NCBI GenBank assembly: GCA_017447805.1
Contig: JAFSMR010000002.1
Location: 1 to 62,292, forward strand
Reading direction: 5' to 3'
Length of the DNA stretch: 62,292 nt
From: Kiritimatiellia bacterium
GTDB taxonomy: Bacteria > Verrucomicrobiota > Kiritimatiellia > RFP12 > UBA1067
How positions within the stretch are numbered: position 1 is the first letter of the stretch; each line of letters opens with the position of its first letter. Under the pieces are notes generated by a model. It did not search any database and was not told where the DNA came from. It saw only the letters and a program-made list of their open reading frames with translations. Below are positions 1 to 9,500 of the stretch, piece by piece. Made by a program: the position numbers and the translations under genes.

Positions 1-218
1 AATTGGGAATTAGGAATTAGGAATTGGGAATTAGGAATTAGGAATTGGGAATTGGGAATTAGGAGTTGGGAATTAGGAATTGGGAATTAGGAATTGGGAA
101 TTAGAAATTAGGAATTAGGAATTGGGAATTGGGAATTGGGAATTAGGAATTGGGAATTGGGAATTAGGAATTAAGAATTAGGAATTAGAAATTAGGAATT
201 AGGAATTGGGAATTGGGA
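1..218. repeat. 7-bp satellite, unit AATTRGG
   Basis: About 31 head-to-tail copies of a 7-base unit, AATTGGG or AATTAGG, with a few single-base variants (AGTTGGG, AATTAGA, AATTAAG). The array begins at the window edge, so its true left end and copy number are not visible. The two unit types alternate irregularly. A 7-base unit is not a multiple of three and the array carries no ORF. Related AATTGG-rich low-complexity DNA recurs in other gaps of this window (near 43708 and 61955). Confidence 0.95.
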
Positions 219-518
219 ATGGAGGGGCTGGGTGGGTGGCGCAGTTTAGGGCGTGTGGGTCGCTTGAGCTTAGCGTGGGAATCTAGTTATTCTTCCCAGG
301 CGACATTGGGGCGGTCGTATTCTGGCGGCGAGAGAATTTTTGTTTTGCCCCCTTGCGTACAGCCGTGGAATTTGATATGATACAAGGTGAATGATGGTGG
401 GTTAGGCCGCGGAGGGTGTAGAATCGCGGTCTGATTCGTCGGTAGTTCGCCAGTAAATATTGTAGAAAGGGCCGATTATTAAAGGTCGAAACGCTATAGG
501 ACGGAAGAAAGGAGCGCT
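219..518. other. Intergenic leader, no gene seen
   Basis: This stretch between the satellite and the first giant gene carries no ORF that looks real on either strand. It is more GC-rich than the satellite. It holds a promoter-like pair of hexamers (353-381), followed by about 130 bases of leader up to the Shine-Dalgarno sequence at 507-514. Confidence 0.5.
353..381 (+). promoter_or_regulatory. Sigma70-like promoter for giant protein 1
   Basis: TTGCGT at 353-358 and TATGAT at 376-381 are separated by exactly 17 bases, a reasonable -35/-10 pair. It would give an untranslated leader of roughly 130 nt before the ATG at 519. No operator-like symmetry is obvious. This is pattern reading only. Confidence 0.4.
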
Positions 519-3500
519 ATGGAAGAGGTATCTGCCATAAGGGCGGGCACGTCAGCGTGCGGACCTCGCGCGGTAACGCGATGGGGTGCAAGCATGCTAT
601 GCAAATTTGCGTCTGTGTTGTTAGCGGCATATTTTATCCTTGGCGCGAGCGAAGGTTTCGGCTCGGAAGTTGTTTCACATGTAACGAGTGTAGAGAAGTT
701 TGGCGGCGCAATTGGCGGCGATTATATCAATGTAATAAAGAATGACGATGGCACGGTCGATGTTGCGCACATCTTCTTGAAGACGGGGGAGGAGTATACT
801 TTTGAAATTCCAGACGCGGCGAAAATCAAGTCGGGGAGCGGACGCTTTCTCGCGGTCGGCGGCGGCGGCAGTGGCGGCGGCGATTGTGGCGGCGGCGGCG
901 GCGCAGGCGGGCTAGTGACGAACGGCATCGATCTGGCGGTTGGCAAGAGCTATGCGATTAATGTCGGTGCGGGCGGCGATGGCGGCAACAGGGTACTCGG
1001 CACAAGCGGCGGAGATACTTCAATAACGCTTTCCGGCACCTCGACGCAAATCGCGCTCGCACTCGGCGGCGGCGGCGGCGGACAATATGGCGGAACGGCT
1101 CTTGACGGCGGTTCTGGCGGCGGCGCTGGTGGCGGCTCTACCGCAGGCGCGTCCTTGCAGGCCGACGAAGGATATCCAGCCGATATCGGTCTCGGCAATG
1201 CCGGCGGTCCGAGGTACGATGGCTCCAATGGCGGCGGCGGCGGCGGCGCAGGAAGTGCCGGCGGCGACGGGAGCGATTTGGCATTGAGCGCCGGCGGCGA
1301 AGGTATCGAGCTTGATATAACCGGCTACTCGCAGTTCTACGCCGCCGGCGGTGGTGGCGGCGGCACAACACAATCCGGCGCGGGCGGCAGCGGCGTCGGC
1401 GGCGATGGCGGCGCGGGCAATGCGCTAACAACATATACTTGGGATGCGCTTGGCAAGCCTGGCCTTGATGGCACAGGCAGTGGCGGCGGCGGCGGCAGTG
1501 GCGGCGGCGCAGTGGATAATATCGGCGGCAGAGGCGGCGATGGTATCGTAGTAATTCGCTATACGCTCGAATCTGCCGACCTAGTGCCGGCCAAAATAAG
1601 CGAAGGAGATGTCCCGGGGGTAGGCGGCGATCAAATCCTCAAGATTGACAATGGAGATGGAACATACGATATTGCGCATATCTTTACGAATACATCGGCA
1701 GTCGCGACATTCCAATTTATAGATACTCGCTCGGTAATTTCCGGCACGGGCAGATTCCTCGTTGTCGGCGGCGGCGCATCGGGCGGTAATGGTCAATATA
1801 CTAGAACCGATTTTAACGCGGGTTGCGGTGGCGGCGGTGGCGCAGGAGGATATGTAACATCGACATTCGAAATCGGCTCTGATATTTACAATATATTGGT
1901 CGGTGCGGGCGGCACGCCTACTGGCACAAATGGTTCAGGCAATGGAAACCCAGGAAATAATGGTAAAGATTCTTCAATCACTAACAGCGTAAGCGGGGCA
2001 GAAATCGCCAGAGGTCTCGGCGGCGGCGGCGGCGGCGCGGCGAGAAACAATTATCGCACAGGTAGTGATGGCGGCTGTGGCGGCGGCGGCATCCGTAAAT
2101 ATGCGGCCGGTAAAGCTTTGCAAGGAACCGAGGGCTATCCTGAGGGACTAGGCAACGATGGTCAAACCTCGCAGACATTGACATCAAATTGGCAAAGCGG
2201 CGGCGGCGGCGGCGCAGGAAGCGCTGGTAAAGCTTTCGATAGCTCGAGTCTCGTCGGCGGAATTTCTTATACAGGCGGTGAAGGTGTAATCAACGATATC
2301 ACCGGTTACTCCAAATATTATGCAGCTGGTGGCGCAGGTGGCGGCAGTACTGATGCCGGTACATACAGGAGCAATGGCGGAAGCTTCATTGGCGGCAACG
2401 GCGGTATACTCTTAGTTGGCTATGCCCCGACGGCTGGTTTAGCTGGAACAGGCTCCGGCGGCGGCGGCGGCGGCTCGGGTAAAATCGGGTCGAGACATGG
2501 CGGCGCCGGCGGCTCGGGTATCGTTGTAATTCGCTATACCGTGCAGGGGGTGGAGCCGCAGACGACGATGGATGACGCCAAAGATACCTACTGGGTGTAT
2601 AATTCTAGCTCGGTATATCAAGCTACGGGCGTTCAGAAGTTAAGGATTCTCGCGATTGGCGGCGGCGGCGCAGGTGCGAGCCCGGGGACGAGCGGCATGA
2701 GTAATGGCGGCGCTGGCGGTGGCGGCGCCGGTGGCATGATTGACGACTATTACTATTTCACCGAAGGCAAATATCAAATCACCGTCGGCGCGGGTGGCGC
2801 GGCACCTGCGGCGGGAAGTTATGGCGTTGGCGGCAATGGTAATGATACATTCATCAATTTCAATGGCGGCGAAGAAATAATTCGTGCTCTCGGCGGCGGC
2901 GGCGGCGGCTTGGAACAAGGCGAATCCGGCGCTGGCGCGGACGGCGGCAGTGGCGGCGGCGGCTCATTGGCTGTCGGCGGCGCTGGAGTAGAAGGTCAAG
3001 GCCATGCCGGCGGCTTGGGTTCCCATGCAGGCGTCGGCGCAGGCGGCGGCGGCGCCGGCGGCGCAGGCAGCCCCACTTCTGAAAATACCCCAGGCGAAGG
3101 TGGCGCGGGCAGAGAAAGCGATATCACGGGACGCGCGAGAGTCTACGCGGCGGGCGGCGCAGGCGGCGGCAATTCGGCCGAATATGCCTCGGCAACTGCC
3201 GGTGCAGATGGAACAGGCAACGGCGGCGGCGGCGGCAAATATAATGAAGCCGGCGGCAAGGGTGGCGATGGCGTCGTCATTGTTCGCCTAATCGCGAAAC
3301 TCGATGAGCCGGTATATTCACCTGTAGCGACAAACTACTATTGGGATGGAGAGGCGAAAACACCGTATCCTACGCCGGAAGGATATGAAAACTTCTATAC
3401 GATTACCGTCACAAAGGGCGGCGAGACAGTAGATATCTCGGATATCAAAGATGTGGGAACATATACCCTCACAGTCACGCTTGAAGATGGGATGAAATGG

Positions 3501-6500
3501 CATGACGAGCCCGATTCCACCGAATTGTCAAAATCGATGACCGTAACAATAGTAAAGCCGGAACTAACCGTAACGACGGCCAGTATCGAAAGCTGGCAGC
3601 AGGGTTTGGCGACAGGCGCGATTGAGGTAGTTGCCGAGCTCGATGGCCGCGAAGGCGATTACTATCTTACAGAAGAATATTACACGCCATATTATAGAGT
3701 AAAGGGCAGCGCTGGCGCATGGTCGACTACTGTTCCGACGACGGCTGGCATTTATGAGGTTTTGGTGCAGATTAACGCGAGCGAGAACTATGATTATGGT
3801 TACACGCTCGAAAATCCCGACCCTAATGCGATAGCGGAATTTGAAATCTGGGAATATGACACGAGTCGCAGTTATCCCGCATATCTAGGCTATCACTGCG
3901 ATTTGACGATTGATTCTTCGGCGGCAATGGAAGTAGAAAACTTCCCGCTCTTGGTGAAGCTTTCCGAAGGTGCGCCGGATATGTTCAGCTATTCGCTGGT
4001 GCAGGAAGACGGCAGCGACCTGCGCTTCACGATCGATAATGGCGATGGCACCTATACTAACCTACCTTGCGATATCGATACATGGAATACCGAAGGCGAT
4101 TCATATGTTTGGGTATTGGTGCCTAGTTACAAGGCGGGCAAAGTAATTACGATGAACTGGGGTCTTCTCGAAGGCGAAGAGGCCGCTCTCGAGAACGAGG
4201 CGCAAAATCCAGCGCTCGTTTGGTCGGATTACGTCGGCGTCTGGCACATGAGCGACAATACCGATTCTACTGCCAAGCATTCGCCTGCGACTCGCGGCAG
4301 CGCAACGAGCGCAACGGATGACGGCGCGATCGGCGCAGCGCTCGCATCTTCGAGCAACAGCGAGGGGCCGATTTTGAAATTCTTGGCGAGCGACGAGCTG
4401 AATGCCTTGACGAATGGCGCATTTACGATTACCTTCTGGGCGAAAGTTTCCGTAGACAGCGAAACAGAAACTACGGGTTGGCCGGTTCTCTTCTCCAAGA
4501 GAAATTACCATAACGACGGGGATGGTTATGCCGCACGAGTCGCATCGAACACGATTGCGGAAGACGGCGGAAGCCTAAGAATGTATTTCGGCGGCGCCAA
4601 CGGGTATTATACATGGAATGATACGCGCCTCAGGGGCGATACGTGGCAGAGGCATGATATTTCGTTCAAGGATGGTTATTTCTATTGGTATATCGATAAC
4701 AGCCAGATGGCGCGCTGGAGCATGGGCGAAGGGTTCCCGCTCGGCGGAGGGGAATATTTCGCAATCGGCGGCTGGGCGAACGACAATCGCGATGCTCTAA
4801 TCGGCGCGATCGATGAATTCAGAATCAAGGCCGGCGCAATCGATACTCCTCAGATGGATGCCGAAAACAAGCAGTGGAAGGCGGCTATCGAGGGCGGCTC
4901 GGGGATGTTCGATTTTGATGATCATACGAGAATCACTCCTGGCGTGACATTCAAAAACTGGTGGGTGGTATTGCCTAACCCGGTTGATGCCTATAGCTGG
5001 AGCGAAGGCACCACGCCGCCGATTAACCCATACGCAGGAAAGCCGGCATACGGCGAACCTTACTATACGGTCGCGAAAGAAGATTATATAATTACGAATG
5101 CGTTGCCGACGGCCGCCGGAACCTATGCCTTGATATATAAAGTCGACGCATTCGAGGTCGAAGGCGACAGCTTCGGCTGGGGCGCGCTGAGATATCCGGA
5201 ATCGGGCGCAGTGACGATTACGGTGAAAGCTTCTACACCAATCGCAGGCTTTGGCGGACCGTGGGAGACGACCCAGAAGGGAAGGGTGCTCCTCGCGAAC
5301 GATGATGACGCGATCGACGAAAATTACAAGATCAGAGGTCAGAGCTACAATTTGACGAACGAGACCGAGACGGCGGTATTCTGGCGCCATGAAGGCGAGG
5401 GCGCCCTCGATGATTGGCCATATTTGCAGCCGGGCACAATCCACACCGTGGTATCCACGAATGCTGTCGAAGAAATTTCGGGCGAGACGAATATCTGGAA
5501 ATTGCAAGATATCAGAATCGGCAACACCTACCCGAATATCCTTTCTTCGAAATGCTTCCTGCCGCGCCCGGGGACAGATCTTCCCATTGCGCCAGAGCTG
5601 GAAGATGTCGACGAAAGATACTGGGCTTCGCATCTCGTGATGCGCAATACGACAAATGCGAAAATCTGCTCGCCGCTTTATGCCAACGGCGTTGGAACGC
5701 TATACTTCGACGCAGTCAACGCTTGGACATCTAGCGACGGCGAAGACTACAAGCTCGCGGTGTATTTCGCGACGAATTGCATCGAGACCGCGACAGATAC
5801 GGCAGTTTCGATTTTGCCGACCGATGAAATCCTGACGCCGGAAATAACAATCGAAACGCTGGAAGACGAATCTGTCGTTACAAACTACAATTATCGCTAT
5901 ACCGCGAACTGGCAGAAAGCCCAAATCGTTCCTTTGAGGATTGCCGGCAGAACATATCAGCAGCTCGATAAAACCGACGAAGTCGCGCTCGATATTGCGA
6001 CGGGCGGCACGACTGCTTACTTCTACCGTCTATATGTACCTCTCTTCGAACAGCTCGGCAACTATAGAGGGCCGATCAGGTTCGAGATAAGAAGAACATC
6101 CGCTGTTTCGCACGATGATGTAGAAATAGATCAAGGCGGCTTTATACTCGTCGATAATATAATCGCTTCAATTCCTCCGATGGGTGCGGGAATGGAGCCT
6201 TACGGCAAGTATGATACATCGAAGTCCGGTAAGCTCACGATTGGCTGGGGCGGCGCGATGGAAACGCCGTTCCCCTCGGTGAACACCGAGGAAATAATCG
6301 TGCGCGGCAAGCCGGAATATTTCGTCAATGAACTAGTCGATCCTGAAGAAGTAAATACCGATGATTTCATCGTAGCGGCCAATTTGCGTTATCGCTGGAG
6401 GTATCTCGACCAGATTGTGGGCGAATGGAGGAACGTAACTCTCGACCCAGAAACCTTCATCGCAACGAGCGCGCTCGATTTGCCGAAGGACGACTCCGGC

Positions 6501-9500
6501 GAGAAGCTTCTCGAAGGCGATGTAGAATTCCAGTATGCGTTAACAATCAATGCGCCGTTCTACAGATATTACGACTATTCGGGTTCCAACATGAATCTGC
6601 CGAACGGGTACGACGAAGAATTCGGCTATGTGACGAATGCGTGCAACTACGCAGGCTATTTGCCGACGCGCGGCACCGATTGGTTCTTCCGCTTGAGGAG
6701 AGGCCAGAGCGATTTCGAAGGAGTAAAAGTAGAATTCTGCGGCGAGGACGGCGCGGCCGATTCTGCGCGCGACGTCCAAATGTGGATGATCGACAACCAC
6801 ACGTGGAGAGGTATCTATAAGACTCTCGATACAGATAAAGGAACTGAAAAATTCCGCGTAGTAGGATGCAATCCGCAGACGCCGGGCGACTACGATTGGA
6901 CGACTACCAATAAATATTTCGCGGTCGACAAAGGCGATGGCAAAACAAATCTATTGCCGATTTCCGGAACTCTATACGAAAGAGAAAACGAGGCGGCGTT
7001 TGCAGACGATGATTGGCGCGATCTCGAAATCGACGCGGCGACAGGTTATGTAATGTTCCAGGTCGACGATTCCGTGAATTCGATTACGGCAGTCCACGCC
7101 GATTACCAGAATTTCAGCTCGTGGAACGATGCAAAGGGCGATGTGTTCGTCGGCACGTTCGGCGAAGACGCGAGCGCGCCTGCGAGTGGAACTTCTTCTC
7201 GCACGAAGTTGATGCAACAAGATTTCTCGACATGGCTTGATATGCCGGCAACGAACGTCCTTTGGCAAGAATCGTTCTCGGGTAGCTCCGAAAATCCTCT
7301 CGATACCGATGTCAACACGAAGTTCTCGCTTTCCGATACGCCGAACGGCTGGTCTGCGGGGTCCGGATGGTATGTATTCGGTCGCTATAACGATAGCTCG
7401 CAAGGTTACGCTTTGAAGATGGAAGGCGACGGCAGAGGCTATTTGCAATACTCGAAGGCGGATAGCATTTCGCCGCGCGGCATTGGCGAGATTACTCTTT
7501 CGACGAGAGTTTCGCAGAATATCGATTGGGAAAATATTAGCTACAGCTACGCGGAAGGTGCGAGCTCGCTCTCCAATTACACATTCTCGGTTGGAGCGAG
7601 AGCTACTGTCGATGGCGTAGGGCGCTTGTATGGTCCGGCTTCTGTTTCCGTAATCGCAAACTATCGTCAGAAGAAGGGTTGCTACGAATTCAGGATTACG
7701 CGTCAGACGGAAACGGATGCTCTCCTATCGCTATACAAGTGGTATCCGACTTCCCGCGGCATGGAGCCGGTCCTCCTCGGTCAGCAGAATTACGGTGGAA
7801 TGTTCACGAGCTGCGGCATCATGGGCACATCGTCGACTGGCGGCACATTCAGTTCCAATAACTGGGCGAGGCTTTCGATAAGCTGCACGAATACCGCGGA
7901 TGCGGTGCATATCACAGGTGTACTATCGCGCTATGCCGTAACGAGTATCGATGGGGCGGCGGCGAACCCCGGTAGCGAGACTTCGCTCGTCGTCGAATTC
8001 GAAGATGACGGCACCAAGGGCGGCGCGCCTCTCAGGAAAGGTTCGTTTGGCGTAGCATCGAAAGATTGCCCGGCGATTTTCATGAACCCGCGCTATTACG
8101 ATAAGCATATCGTCCCGGGCACGCAGGGTTCGCCAAGAACCAATACGCAATATCCCGGTTGGACATATCACAACGGCAGCTACTCGCTTACGCTTCCGAA
8201 CGATAATGCTCATGTTTGCCTGAATACCGACGACGACCTCGAAGATTGGGCGCTTGAGCCCGGCCGTCTCGATATCGGCCCGAGGATTGGCGATAACGAT
8301 AATCCATATTATTCATTCCTCGCGCCGGAAGGCGAGCAGGAAGTCGAAATTTATCTCGCCGATTACAATACTACGACATGGGGCAATACGCCGGCCGAAA
8401 CGATTACGGTAAAGGGCTTTTCCTATGCGACGACCAACATCAATGTCAGAGTTCCGAACAAGGGAGCGCTGCAAATCCGCACCGGCTCGGAAAGCCCGAA
8501 CTCCGTAGTAATCGATGATGTCTCGTTCACGCAGTGGAGAGGCGACGACTGGAAGAATCTCGATGGCGATATAATTCCGAGTTGGCCGACGAGCGGCTCT
8601 ACTTCGATTTCATCCGATTGGGGCATGACGAATTTCATCTTCACATCCGGTTGGGTAAAAGATAACTCGATTCTCCTTTCGGGCAAGCGCGGTTTGACGA
8701 CGAAGCCGGTTTCTATCCGCACACCTGTGTGCGATGGGTATGAGTATAGAAACGGCACATCGCGTCCGATTGGCCTGGGCATGATGGCGTTTTCGTGGAA
8801 GAATGCCCAGACGAATGTAGTTTTGCATATCCAGGTCGCGACAAACGGCGTAACGAGCGCAATCAACAATATCGATAATTTCGGAACGATTAGCGACAAT
8901 CTCGGCGCGCAATATTGGGATACTATCGAAACGCTCGACTTCTCGCAGATGGACGAGAATGAGCGCGCCGAGGGTCTGAAGAGCATTTACTTCGGCTATC
9001 ACGGCGTGCAAGGAACGGCGAGAATTCTGCTCGAGCCGCAAGTCATCGCCGATGCCGCCGAGACGGACGACGAGACGGCGTTTGGCGAAATCTACATCAC
9101 GAAAGTCGTGTTGAGAGACGAACCCGAGCTAGACTACAGCTGCTGGTGGGGCTGGAACCTGCGCACGGTCGGCGATGAATATGATACCGAAGAGAGGATG
9201 TTCCTGCCGGATTGGTCGACCGATGCCGCCGAATTTTCACTCTCGGCCGCGCTCAACAATTCCGTAACGGAAGATATCGACAACGAAGATTCCGAAACCT
9301 ACAAGCGCCACATCCCGTTCATCCAGTCCCCGACATTCGGCACGAATATCGTAGGCGAAGTATCTTTCCGCGCGAGAAAGTATGATGCCGATAACGAATT
9401 CCCTGCGCAGGTTACGGTGTATGGTTCGAGGACGGGCTATGAAAACGGCGGCTGGACGCCGATCGGCACATTTGTGGTTTCCAACAATCTTTACTCTACA

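Noticed and set aside
519..3300. Collagen-like protein
   Set aside because: Glycine runs are GGGG-type and irregular; there is no sustained Gly-X-Y periodicity.
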